Positions 1-6,464 of a stretch of 6,464 nt of DNA are shown here, one piece after another (position 1 is the stretch's first letter; the number at the start of each line of letters is the position of its first letter). This DNA comes from Alphaproteobacteria bacterium (GTDB lineage Bacteria > Pseudomonadota > Alphaproteobacteria > Micropepsales > Micropepsaceae). The DNA lies in contig QKCS01000369.1 in assembly GCA_003246795.1 (NCBI GenBank), positions 1-6,464 on the forward strand. Direction: 5' to 3'. The notes under the pieces were generated by a model. The model had not been told where the DNA came from. It was given only the letters and a program-made list of their open reading frames with translations, and searched no databases. The translations under genes and the position numbers were made by a program.

Positions 1-361
1 TCCACTGCGCGCCGTCTTCGAGCAGCAAGAACCGAACACCGGCGTCGTTCAAGCAAAACGCCATGTTGTCCGGCCGGTCGTCGAAATAGAGCGGCACGGT
101 AACGAGCCCGAGCCCGATCGCCGCTTGATCGATCAACACCCATTCGATGCGATTGTGCAAACACATCGACACGCGATCGCCCGGCTTCATTCCGTCGCGC
201 TTCAACGCCGCCTGCCAGCGCGCGACTTCGGATGCGACCTCGCTCCAAGTCATGGTGAACCATTTGGCGCCGTCGAATTGCCGGTACGCGGGAGAGTTCG
301 GGGTTTCCTGCACACGCTCGGCGAAGATGTCCGACAGATTGGATTTATCGGTAATTTGCAT
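1..361 (-). CDS. Long-chain acyl-CoA synthetase (AMP-forming), N-terminal part
   Basis: This is the first 120 codons of an AMP-dependent synthetase/ligase; the gene continues beyond the left edge. The family activates free fatty acids with ATP and CoA to acyl-CoA, which is the entry step of beta-oxidation. The fragment starts MQITDKSNLSDIFAERVQ and has the usual N-terminal pattern of the long-chain (FAA1-like) branch: a TWSEV segment around residues 40-44, MKPGDRVSMCLHNRIEW around 57-73, and GLGLVTVPLYFDDRPDNMAF around 80-99. The ATP-binding TSGTTG-type motif and the catalytic core lie outside the window, so substrate chain length cannot be judged. The ATG at 361 is chosen because an in-frame TGA lies two codons upstream and an AGGTGA ribosome binding site precedes it. 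It follows fadJ after 80 nt on the same strand, fitting a role in feeding acyl-CoA to the pathway. The N-terminal pattern looks more FAA1-like than E. coli FadD, so no symbol is given. Confidence 0.88.
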   Translation of the reverse strand, partial: MQITDKSNLSDIFAERVQETPNSPAYRQFDGAKWFTMTWSEVASEVARWQAALKRDGMKPGDRVSMCLHNRIEWVLIDQAAIGLGLVTVPLYFDDRPDNMAFCLNDAGVRFLLLEDGAQW

Positions 362-364
362 GGG

Positions 365-370
365 TCACCT
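365..370 (-). promoter_or_regulatory. Ribosome binding site of the acyl-CoA synthetase gene
   Basis: On the minus strand the sequence reads AGGTGACCC and then ATG. The AGG core sits six bases before the start codon, a normal Shine-Dalgarno distance. Together with the in-frame stop just upstream it fixes the start at 361. It is the best-placed ribosome binding site in the window, so this gene can be translated independently of fadJ. Confidence 0.65.
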
Positions 371-410
371 GAGTTCTTATGTCATGAGGCGCAAGTACCT
401 TACGGTAGGC

Positions 411-435
411 AAAGCCCACGCGTAAAGGCGGGGGC
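411..435 (-). terminator. Imperfect hairpin after fadJ, possible weak terminator or attenuator
   Basis: Starting seven bases beyond the fadJ stop, the minus strand reads GCCCCCGC, a six-base loop CTTTAC, and GCGTGGGC. Seven of eight positions pair, with one C/T mismatch in the middle. Three Ts follow and then GCC. The stem is GC-rich and well placed to end or attenuate the fadE-thiolase-fadJ message, but the T tract is too short for a strong intrinsic terminator. Read-through into the synthetase gene is likely. It could equally be an mRNA 3'-end stabilising structure or chance. Confidence 0.3.
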
Positions 436-441
436 ACCGAA

Positions 442-2574
442 TTAGTTCGACGAGATCCCCGAACGGAGCAGGAGTTCCGGCTGGGACCAGCCGGGATCGG
501 GGGCAAAACGCTCGCCGTATTCCTGCGATAAGCGGTAAAGACTATGCCCGATGCCGGTCGAACCCAGGCTTTCGGCGTAGCGCATCGGGCCACCGAGGTA
601 AGGCGCAAAACCGGTCCCGTAGACCATGCCCGCATCGACGGCGTCCGGTCCATCGACGATCTGCTCGCGCAGACAAACCATGGCTTCGTTCAACAGCCGC
701 AGCACCAATCGTTCCATAATTGGAATGTGACGTGGCAGGCGTCCGCCGCTCGTGCGCCGGGACCTGCGAGGGCGGCCTTTGGCGTCGTAACGATAGAACC
801 CGTGACCCGTTTTCTTGCCGAGCCGTCCTTGCGCGACGAGTTCGCGCAATTCTTGCGGCACCGGCACGCCGAGTGGACCCGACAGGGTTTCTGCGACGGA
901 CAAACAAATGTCGAGGCCCACGGTATCGGCCAACTCGATCGGTCCCACCGGCATGCCGAAATCAACCGCGGCTTGGTCGATCGAATTCGCGGGCACACCT
1001 TCCTCGAGCAGCCTCACGGCTTCGAGCAGGTAAGGTGTCAATACGCGGTTCACCAGGAAGCCCGGACTACTCACGACGTCGAGCGGTAACCGGTCGATCG
1101 CGACCGTCCACGCACGAGCGCGATCCAACGCAGCTTCCGCGGTTTGTTTGCCCCGCACCAGCTCCACCAGTTGCATGCGCGTCACCGGGTTAAAAAAATG
1201 CAGGCCGAGCAGCCGCGACGGATCGCGCAAGTTTTGTGCGATGGTTTCGAGTGGAATGCTGGATGTGTTGGTGGCAAGCACGGCCTCGGGTTTAGCGGCT
1301 TCCTCTATATGCGCAAACAGCGCGCGCTTGGCGTCCAGCTTCTCGACGATCGCCTCGATCACGAGATCGGCGCGCCGTAGACCGTGGCCGGTAAGATCGG
1401 GGGTAAGTCGATCCATCGCGGCTTGCAGCTGGCGCGCGTCTTTGAAACGACGCTGGAAAAACTTCGCGGCGTGCGCGACGGCGCGCGCCAGAATCTCCGG
1501 CTGCTGATCCTGCAGGCTGACGTGAAAACCCTGAGCGGCGGCCCAGGTCGCAATGTCGGCACCCATCGTGCCGGCGCCGATCACGTGCACCGATCGAATG
1601 TTGTGTGCGTGCTGGCGTCCGCGGCGCTTAAGTTCTTCACCGAGCGTAAATACGTGAACCAGATTGCGGCTGGTGCGGCCGACCAGTAGCTCGCCCAGCG
1701 AGGCGGCTTCCTCCTCGGCCGAAGCCCGGCGGCGCCAAAGATCAATGATGCGATAGGGCGCCGGGTAGTGGTCCGGGTCGGCCTGCGCGCGGGCGCGCCG
1801 TTCGAGGCTGCGCGCGACCAACGGCCGCAGCGGCGCCAGGGCCGGCAGCCGTTTCTTCCAAGGCGCACGTCGTGACGGAGGGTGGCGCTGAATAAACGTC
1901 TGCGCCGCGAAAAGCGCATGGCGTTCGGGCACGACATCGTCGACGAGTCCCAAGCGGCGCGCGGTTCGTGCATCGACGCTGCGGCCGGTCATCATGAGAT
2001 CGAGCGCGGCGATATGACCGATCACGCGCGGCAGCCGTATCGTCCCGGCGAATCCCGGGTGGATGCCGAGGCGCACCTCGGGCAGCCCGAAGCGCGTCGC
2101 GGAATCTTCAACGGCTACGCGATACGTGCAGGCAAGTGCGACTTCGAGCCCGCCGCCGAGACAAAAACCGCGGATCAGCGCCACCGATGGAAACGGAAAC
2201 GCCGGCAGGCGATCGAGCACGAGCTGGCCTTGGCGCGCGAGCTGTGCCGCTTGATTCGCATCGTTAACGTTTTCGAATTCGTGGACATCGGCGCCGGCGA
2301 TGAAGCCGGACGCTTTGGCTGAACGGATGATCAACCCCTGTACACCACGGCTCACGATCTCGTTCAACACGCGGTCGAATTCTTCCATTACCTCGCGCGA
2401 TAACGCGTTCGTGGATTGCGCCGCGACGTCGATCGTGAGCACCGCGATTTCTTCGCTCGGTAGTGCTTCATTCAGGCGGCCCGTGGTGTCGATCGTTCCG
2501 TAGTCGACATGCCAATGCCGGCACGGCACGTGTGTGATCGGCCGAACAACTGCCGTTTCGGAAACTTCATTCAT
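442..2574 (-). CDS. fadJ: FadJ-type enoyl-CoA hydratase / 3-hydroxyacyl-CoA dehydrogenase
   Basis: This 710-residue bifunctional beta-oxidation subunit is close in length to E. coli FadJ (714). It hydrates 2-enoyl-CoA and oxidises L-3-hydroxyacyl-CoA with NAD+. Residues about 40-220 are the crotonase domain: FIAGADV at 91-97, GGGLE with Glu144, and GLPE with Glu166. These are the two expected catalytic glutamates, spaced 22 residues apart as in FadJ rather than 20 as in FadB. Residues about 328-505 are the NAD-binding domain with GAGTMG at 333-338, NTSS at 436-439, and the His459/Glu471 dyad in HFFNPV...LVELV. Two 3HCDH C-terminal domains follow (about 505-595 and 615-700). The start is the ATG at 2574, which overlaps the thiolase stop as ATGA. 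An in-frame ATG 20 codons upstream would add an arginine-rich, atypical leader inside the thiolase gene and is rejected. It probably works in a complex with the upstream thiolase. About 42 residues precede the first crotonase strand, more than in E. coli FadJ. Confidence 0.92.
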   Translation of the reverse strand: MNEVSETAVVRPITHVPCRHWHVDYGTIDTTGRLNEALPSEEIAVLTIDVAAQSTNALSREVMEEFDRVLNEIVSRGVQGLIIRSAKASGFIAGADVHEFENVNDANQAAQLARQGQLVLDRLPAFPFPSVALIRGFCLGGGLEVALACTYRVAVEDSATRFGLPEVRLGIHPGFAGTIRLPRVIGHIAALDLMMTGRSVDARTARRLGLVDDVVPERHALFAAQTFIQRHPPSRRAPWKKRLPALAPLRPLVARSLERRARAQADPDHYPAPYRIIDLWRRRASAEEEAASLGELLVGRTSRNLVHVFTLGEELKRRGRQHAHNIRSVHVIGAGTMGADIATWAAAQGFHVSLQDQQPEILARAVAHAAKFFQRRFKDARQLQAAMDRLTPDLTGHGLRRADLVIEAIVEKLDAKRALFAHIEEAAKPEAVLATNTSSIPLETIAQNLRDPSRLLGLHFFNPVTRMQLVELVRGKQTAEAALDRARAWTVAIDRLPLDVVSSPGFLVNRVLTPYLLEAVRLLEEGVPANSIDQAAVDFGMPVGPIELADTVGLDICLSVAETLSGPLGVPVPQELRELVAQGRLGKKTGHGFYRYDAKGRPRRSRRTSGGRLPRHIPIMERLVLRLLNEAMVCLREQIVDGPDAVDAGMVYGTGFAPYLGGPMRYAESLGSTGIGHSLYRLSQEYGERFAPDPGWSQPELLLRSGISSN
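2571..2574 (-). other. ATGA start/stop overlap joining thiolase and fadJ
   Basis: The thiolase stop TGA (2573-2571) and the fadJ start ATG (2574-2572) share bases in ATGA. The sequence just before it (GACGGTGCAGCCGG) has only a weak ribosome binding site. Translation of fadJ is therefore probably coupled to the thiolase, which would keep the two subunits of the complex in balance. The overlap is seen directly; the coupling is inferred. Confidence 0.75.
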
Positions 2575-3872
2575 CCGGCTGCACCGTCGACAACGCGCAA
2601 CAGTGCCGCACCACCTTGACCGCCGCCGATGCAAAGCGTCGCGACGCCGAGCCCGCCGCCCTTGCGCTTGAGCGATTTCAGGAGATGCAACACCAGGCGC
2701 GCGCCCGACGCGCCCACCGGATGCCCGCAGGCGATTGCGCCGCCTTCCGGATTGAGTCGCTCGGGGGACATCGCGCCGAGCGGCGCGTCGAGGCCCAGTT
2801 CCGCACGGGCGTAGTCAGCGCTGTCCCACGCCGCCTGACACGCAAGCACCTGGGCGGCGAAGGCTTCATTCAACTCCATCTGCGCGAGATCTTGCATCTT
2901 CACCTGCACTCGCGTCAGCAACTTCGCGACGGCATGAACCGGACCCAGACCCATCTGGCGCGGATCGACACCCGCCCAATCGTGGCCCAGCCATTCACCG
3001 AGCACCGGCAGTTGATGGCGCTGTACCGCGCTTTCGCTCGCCACGACGACCAGTGCGGCGCCGTCGGTCACTTGCGAGCTGTTGCCGGAAGTTACTTGTC
3101 CGTACTTCGGATCAAACACGGGCTTAAGCTTCGCGAGCTGTACCGTGTCACTGTCGCGCCGCAACCCCGTATCTTCCGCGTAGAACCTGCCGCTCGCGTG
3201 GTACAACACCTCGACCTCGTCGGCCATGTGGCCGGCATCGTAGGCGAGCGCCAAACGCTGATGGCTTTGCAGTGCGTAAGCATCCTGCGCTTCGCGCGAA
3301 ATTCCGAACCGATGCGCCAGCACTTCCGCCGTCTGGCCCATGGAAAGATTCACCAACGGATCGGTGAGCCCGAGCAAGAGCGAGTAAACCGGCTGCAGCT
3401 GAGCCGGGCGAAAGCGCGCCGCCGCGCGCACACGCTGCAGCATGCCGCGGGCACGGAACATCCCGCCGAGCCAAGCGACCATTTTTGTATTCCACAATAT
3501 CGGCGCACGGCTCATCGCTTCGGTGCCGCCGGCAAGCACGAGATCGGCTTCGCCCAGTTGTACACGCTCCACCGCCGAAGCAACCGCCTGCAAGCCGGAA
3601 GCGCAATTGCGCTGAACGGTAAAGGCCGGCACTTGCTGATCACATCCGAGACGTAGAGCAACGACGCGCGCGATATTCGCTTCTTCCGGACCGGGTATAA
3701 CGCAGCCGAGAATCACTTCATCGAACGCGCCCGGTTCGAACGGCATGCGCGCCAGCAGCGGACGGCCGGCGGCGACGGCCAAATCCGCCGCGGAAAACGG
3801 CCCCTGTTCGACGCGCGCTTTCAGGAACGGGGTACGCGTTCCGTCGATGATGAAGACACGATTTTGCGACAT
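2571..3872 (-). CDS. 3-ketoacyl-CoA thiolase (acetyl-CoA C-acyltransferase)
   Basis: This 433-residue thiolase cleaves 3-ketoacyl-CoA with CoA to acetyl-CoA and a shortened acyl-CoA, the last step of the cycle. The N-terminus MSQNRVFIIDGTRTPF is typical. The acyl-accepting cysteine is Cys90 in QRNCASGLQAV. NEAFAAQ lies at 335-341, the catalytic His384 is in CGHPVGASGAR, and the second cysteine Cys414 is in CIGGGQGG. Length and a long segment at about 130-175 before MGQTAE resemble FadI and the mitochondrial trifunctional beta subunit. The active-site motifs (NEAF, GHPVGASG, CIGGGQ) are instead those of classical FadA/acetyl-CoA acetyltransferases; E. coli FadI has HEAF there. I therefore call the function but not the symbol. 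It starts 22 nt after fadE and overlaps fadJ by four bases, so it is most likely the partner of that FadJ. No clear ribosome binding site precedes the ATG at 3872. The enzyme is presumably cytosolic. Confidence 0.92.
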   Translation of the reverse strand: MSQNRVFIIDGTRTPFLKARVEQGPFSAADLAVAAGRPLLARMPFEPGAFDEVILGCVIPGPEEANIARVVALRLGCDQQVPAFTVQRNCASGLQAVASAVERVQLGEADLVLAGGTEAMSRAPILWNTKMVAWLGGMFRARGMLQRVRAAARFRPAQLQPVYSLLLGLTDPLVNLSMGQTAEVLAHRFGISREAQDAYALQSHQRLALAYDAGHMADEVEVLYHASGRFYAEDTGLRRDSDTVQLAKLKPVFDPKYGQVTSGNSSQVTDGAALVVVASESAVQRHQLPVLGEWLGHDWAGVDPRQMGLGPVHAVAKLLTRVQVKMQDLAQMELNEAFAAQVLACQAAWDSADYARAELGLDAPLGAMSPERLNPEGGAIACGHPVGASGARLVLHLLKSLKRKGGGLGVATLCIGGGQGGAALLRVVDGAAG

Positions 3873-3894
3873 GATTGTTCTGTTCGAAGCGTCG

Positions 3895-6336
3895 CTACTT
3901 TAACCGCGCCGCTCCAAAGTGCTGGGGCGCAAAGTCATCCACGGCGATAACCGCCCGACGCGCGGCGTGCGCCGTGCGTGCAAGATCGGCTTCCGCGGCT
4001 GTCAATAAACCTTGAGCCAACGTCGATTCGATCAGACCGTCGCGGGCCATGGCGACCTGGCTCTCCGCCAGATGGTCCAACTTACGTTCGACCGCTTCGG
4101 CGGCAATCACTTTCGGCAGCGCGTCCTCAATGCGCCCGAGCGCGGAGCTTGTATCGGACGAAAAGAATATGCCTGCGGTCAAACGATCCCGTGCTGCCGA
4201 CGGTTCGAGCAGCAAGCGCGTCACATCATGTCCAAGGCGATCGCTCGGCGGTCGTGCACGGGTGCCGAGCGGGAACGTGAAAGCACAGGCGAAGAAGGCG
4301 GCGGCGCGATTGGGGAAATTGCGCAGAACCCCGACGAGCGCCTGCTCGAGACGATATAGCATGTCTTCGCACGCCCACGCGAGCAGCGGTTCGTCCTCGG
4401 CCGGGCGGCCTTGATCCTCGAAGCGCTTAATCGTCGCCGACGCGAGATAGAAAAGGCTCAGCGCATCCGCAAATCGGCCGGAAATTTTTTCCATGCGCTT
4501 AACCGCGCCACCGAGCGTCAGCAGCGCCACGTCGGAAATCAGCGCGAATGAGGCGCTATAGCGCGTCAGCCGCTGCGCATAGCGCCGTGCGCGCCCGCCA
4601 ACCGGCAGAAAAGCGAAGCGCGCCGAAGTGAGCCCGAGCCACAAACCGCGCGCCATGTTGCTCAGGAACAAGCCGACGTGCCCGAACAGCGCCCTATCGA
4701 ACTGCCGGCGCCCACGCGCGGTATCGGCGTCGGCAACCGCCTGCATTTCCTGCCACAAGTACGGATGGCAGCGCACCGCGCCCTGCCCGTAGATGATCAA
4801 CGAACGCGTGAGAATGTTCGCGCCCTCCACGGTGATACTGATCGGCAAGGATTGATAGCCGAACCCGATGAGATTGCGCGGACCGAGGCAGATGCCGGAA
4901 CCGCCGTGCACATCCATCGCGTCGTTCACTACCCGACGCATACGTTCGGTCAGCTGATACTTGACGATCGCCGATACCACGGCCGGCTGTTCGCCGGCAT
5001 CGAGTCCGACCAGTGTGAACTGCCGCGCTGCGTCCATCAGATAGGTCTCGCCGGCGATACGCGCAAGCGCTTCTTCCACACCCTCGAAGCGCCCGACCGG
5101 CACTTTGAACTGTTTGCGAACCCGCGCATACGCACCGGTGCCGCGGCATGCCATCTTTCCCGAGGCGACGCTCAGCGCAGGTAGAGAAATGCCGCGCCCA
5201 ACCGCGAGGCGCTCGACCAACATTCGCCAGCCCTGTCCGATGTATTTCGGACCCCCGATCAACCATTCCATCGGAATGAAAACGTCCTTTCCGCTGTTCG
5301 GGCCGTTCTGGAAAGCCGCATTCAGGGGATTGTGTCGCCGGCCGATCTCCACTCCCGGCGTATCCGTCGGAATCAGCGCAAGCGTGATGCCGCGTTCGAC
5401 TTGAGGGCCGAGAAGGCCGTCGGGGTCGTAGAGCTTGAACGCAAGTCCGAGCAGCGTCGCCACCGGTCCAAGCGTGATGTAGCGTTTCTCCCACGTGAGC
5501 CGAACCCCGAGCACGTCGTCCTTGCCGTCGAACGTACCGCGGCACACGACGCCGTAGTCGGGCATCGCACTCGCGTCGCTGCCGGCTTCCGGGCCGGTAA
5601 GCGCAAAGCAGGGAATTTCCTCGCCGCGGGCGAGTCGCGGGAGGTAATAGTTCTTTTGCTCGTCGGTGCCGTAGTGCATCAAGAGCTCCGCCGGACCAAG
5701 CGAGTTTGGCACCATGACCGTGACTGCCGCAGTTGAACTGCACGAGGCAAGCTTCATGACGACTTCGGAGTGCGCTTGCGCGGAGAATTCGAGCCCGTCG
5801 TACTTCTTCGGAATAATCATGCCGAAGAACTTGTGCGACTTGATGAACGCCCAGACTTCGGGCGGCAGGTCACCACGCTCGTGCACGATATTCCATTCGT
5901 CCAACATCCGGCACAAATCCTCGACCGGTCCGTCGAGAAACGCACGCTCGTCCGGGGACAGCGACGGCGCCGGCATCGCGAGCAATCGCTTCCAATGCGG
6001 TTGGCCGGTGAAGAATTCCGCTTCCCACCAGACGGTTCCGGCTTCGAGCGCTTCGCGCTCGGTATCGGACACCGGCGGCATCAGTTTGCGAAATACGTTG
6101 AAGACGGTGTTGGTGATTAACGCACGCCGCAGCGGCGGGAAATTGAGCGGCGCCGCAACGACCGCGAACACCACCCAAAGAACGATTAAGCCGGAACCAA
6201 CGGCGGGGTAAGATGAATAGGTGAGCGCACCAAGCGCCGCAACCACAATGAGGCTCGTAAACCAAAGCGGGATGCGCTGATACACCACGACCCATGCGAT
6301 CGCGAGAGCGAGCAAAATGTAGCTGGCGATAATCAC
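3895..6336 (-). CDS. fadE: FadE acyl-CoA dehydrogenase, membrane-associated
   Basis: At 813 residues this closely matches E. coli FadE (814) along its whole length. It performs the first oxidation of beta-oxidation, converting acyl-CoA to trans-2-enoyl-CoA with FAD. Three hydrophobic stretches (about 2-19, 22-40, 45-64) suggest attachment to the inner membrane. The dehydrogenase core runs from about 135 to 520: MIIPKKYDGLEFSA (173-186), YGTDEQKNYYLPRLARGEEI (222-241), the flavin-contact segment CFALTGPEAGSDA (243-255), PFQNGP-like FQNGPNSGKDVF (342-353), and MDVHGGSGI (474-482). Glu504 in ITVEGANILTR aligns with the catalytic base region of the family; this assignment is inferred. Residues about 525-800 form the FadE-specific C-terminal domain (DUF1974), ending with VDDF near 799. 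The start codon is GTG at 6336. It keeps the N-terminus in register with E. coli FadE (YQR here, YHR there), and no in-frame ATG is available nearby. It lies 43 nt after the rubredoxin and 22 nt before the thiolase. Confidence 0.95.
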   Translation of the reverse strand: MIIASYILLALAIAWVVVYQRIPLWFTSLIVVAALGALTYSSYPAVGSGLIVLWVVFAVVAAPLNFPPLRRALITNTVFNVFRKLMPPVSDTEREALEAGTVWWEAEFFTGQPHWKRLLAMPAPSLSPDERAFLDGPVEDLCRMLDEWNIVHERGDLPPEVWAFIKSHKFFGMIIPKKYDGLEFSAQAHSEVVMKLASCSSTAAVTVMVPNSLGPAELLMHYGTDEQKNYYLPRLARGEEIPCFALTGPEAGSDASAMPDYGVVCRGTFDGKDDVLGVRLTWEKRYITLGPVATLLGLAFKLYDPDGLLGPQVERGITLALIPTDTPGVEIGRRHNPLNAAFQNGPNSGKDVFIPMEWLIGGPKYIGQGWRMLVERLAVGRGISLPALSVASGKMACRGTGAYARVRKQFKVPVGRFEGVEEALARIAGETYLMDAARQFTLVGLDAGEQPAVVSAIVKYQLTERMRRVVNDAMDVHGGSGICLGPRNLIGFGYQSLPISITVEGANILTRSLIIYGQGAVRCHPYLWQEMQAVADADTARGRRQFDRALFGHVGLFLSNMARGLWLGLTSARFAFLPVGGRARRYAQRLTRYSASFALISDVALLTLGGAVKRMEKISGRFADALSLFYLASATIKRFEDQGRPAEDEPLLAWACEDMLYRLEQALVGVLRNFPNRAAAFFACAFTFPLGTRARPPSDRLGHDVTRLLLEPSAARDRLTAGIFFSSDTSSALGRIEDALPKVIAAEAVERKLDHLAESQVAMARDGLIESTLAQGLLTAAEADLARTAHAARRAVIAVDDFAPQHFGAARLK

Positions 6337-6349
6337 GATCCGGTGTGTG

Positions 6350-6354
6350 CCTCC
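6350..6354 (-). promoter_or_regulatory. Distant GGAGG ribosome binding site of fadE
   Basis: A perfect GGAGG lies on the minus strand upstream of fadE, but 13 bases separate it from the GTG start, more than the usual 5-9. No start codon exists between them. Alignment of the protein N-terminus with E. coli FadE still favours GTG at 6336. GTG plus long spacing suggests modest translation initiation. Confidence 0.45.
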
Positions 6355-6379
6355 GCGTTGTTGGACAGCGGTTACACGC

Positions 6380-6464
6380 TCAAATCTCGATCAATTCGAA
6401 GTCGCTCTTGGCCGCGCCGCACTCAGGACACTTCCAGTTTTCAGGAATGTCTTCCCAGCGCGTC
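6380..6464 (-). CDS. Rubredoxin, C-terminal fragment
   Basis: The last 27 codons and the TGA stop of a rubredoxin enter from the right edge. The visible residues are TRWEDIPENWKCPECGAAKS followed by DFELIEI. This is the typical rubredoxin ending: the T-x-W/F-E-D-I-P motif, then the second CxxC iron-binding pair (CPEC), then a short acidic tail. Rubredoxins are roughly 55-residue cytosolic proteins with one iron held by four cysteines, and they carry single electrons. The first CxxC and the start lie outside the window, so I cannot tell whether this is a stand-alone rubredoxin or the end of a fused protein. Its stop is 43 nt before fadE on the same strand, with no visible terminator between. 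Known rubredoxin roles include electron supply to AlkB-type alkane hydroxylases; a link to fatty-acid breakdown here is only inference from position. Confidence 0.88.
   Translation of the reverse strand, partial: TRWEDIPENWKCPECGAAKSDFELIEI

Noticed and set aside
362..441. A promoter or PsrA/FadR-type operator upstream of the synthetase
   Set aside because: I could not find a -35/-10 pair with acceptable spacing, nor a GAAAC...GTTTC type palindrome. The short inverted repeat tacc/ggta near 397-404 is too weak to call.
544..1089. A plus-strand open frame of 181 codons across the 3' part of fadJ
   Set aside because: It is antisense to conserved 3HCDH domains and has no motif or independent support.
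2575..2634. A 20-codon upstream extension of fadJ starting at an ATG at 2634
   Set aside because: It lies wholly inside the thiolase gene, encodes an arginine/cysteine-rich stretch unlike any FadJ N-terminus, and is just the thiolase C-terminus read in another frame. The ATGA overlap start is far more likely.
2616..3656. A long open frame on the plus strand (346 codons)
   Set aside because: It is antisense to the thiolase, its product is rich in Arg, His and Gln with no recognisable motif, and the minus-strand gene explains the region fully. Long antisense frames are common in GC-rich DNA.
4694..5743. A 349-codon alternative frame on the minus strand within fadE
   Set aside because: It is an out-of-frame reading of fadE; the product is Arg/Gly/Ala-rich and matches no family, whereas the fadE frame matches along its full length.
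6337..6379. A terminator or promoter between rubredoxin and fadE
   Set aside because: The 43 nt hold no GC stem with a T run and no recognisable promoter elements, so nothing is annotated.

Overview
The window looks like chromosomal DNA of a moderately GC-rich (about 60 % by eye) proteobacterium. It is most likely a gammaproteobacterium: the 813-residue membrane-type acyl-CoA dehydrogenase is of the FadE kind and the multifunctional hydratase/dehydrogenase is of the FadJ kind. I cannot name a genus.

All five genes are on the minus strand, so transcription runs from right to left. In that order they are: the C-terminal tail of a rubredoxin (6464-6380, start outside the window); fadE, acyl-CoA dehydrogenase (6336-3895); a 3-ketoacyl-CoA thiolase (3872-2571); fadJ, the enoyl-CoA hydratase/3-hydroxyacyl-CoA dehydrogenase (2574-442); and the N-terminal 120 residues of an AMP-forming long-chain acyl-CoA synthetase (361-1, running off the left edge). 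The gaps are 43 nt, 22 nt, a 4-base ATGA overlap, and 80 nt. This spacing suggests one operon, with its promoter upstream of the right edge. The 80-nt gap holds an imperfect hairpin followed by only three Ts. No stretch above 300 bases lacks a gene.

The four lipid genes cover fatty-acid breakdown. The synthetase activates fatty acids to acyl-CoA, FadE makes the 2-enoyl-CoA, FadJ hydrates it and oxidises the 3-hydroxyacyl-CoA, and the thiolase releases acetyl-CoA. All catalytic residues I could look for in the three complete enzymes are present, and I saw no frameshift or pseudogene.

This is mostly an ordinary beta-oxidation locus. I found no CRISPR array, mobile element, RNA gene, defence system or clearly new system. 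The points that merit a look are the rubredoxin at the head of the cluster, a thiolase that mixes classical active-site motifs with a FadI-like loop, an extended FadJ N-terminus, and the fadJ-synthetase hairpin.
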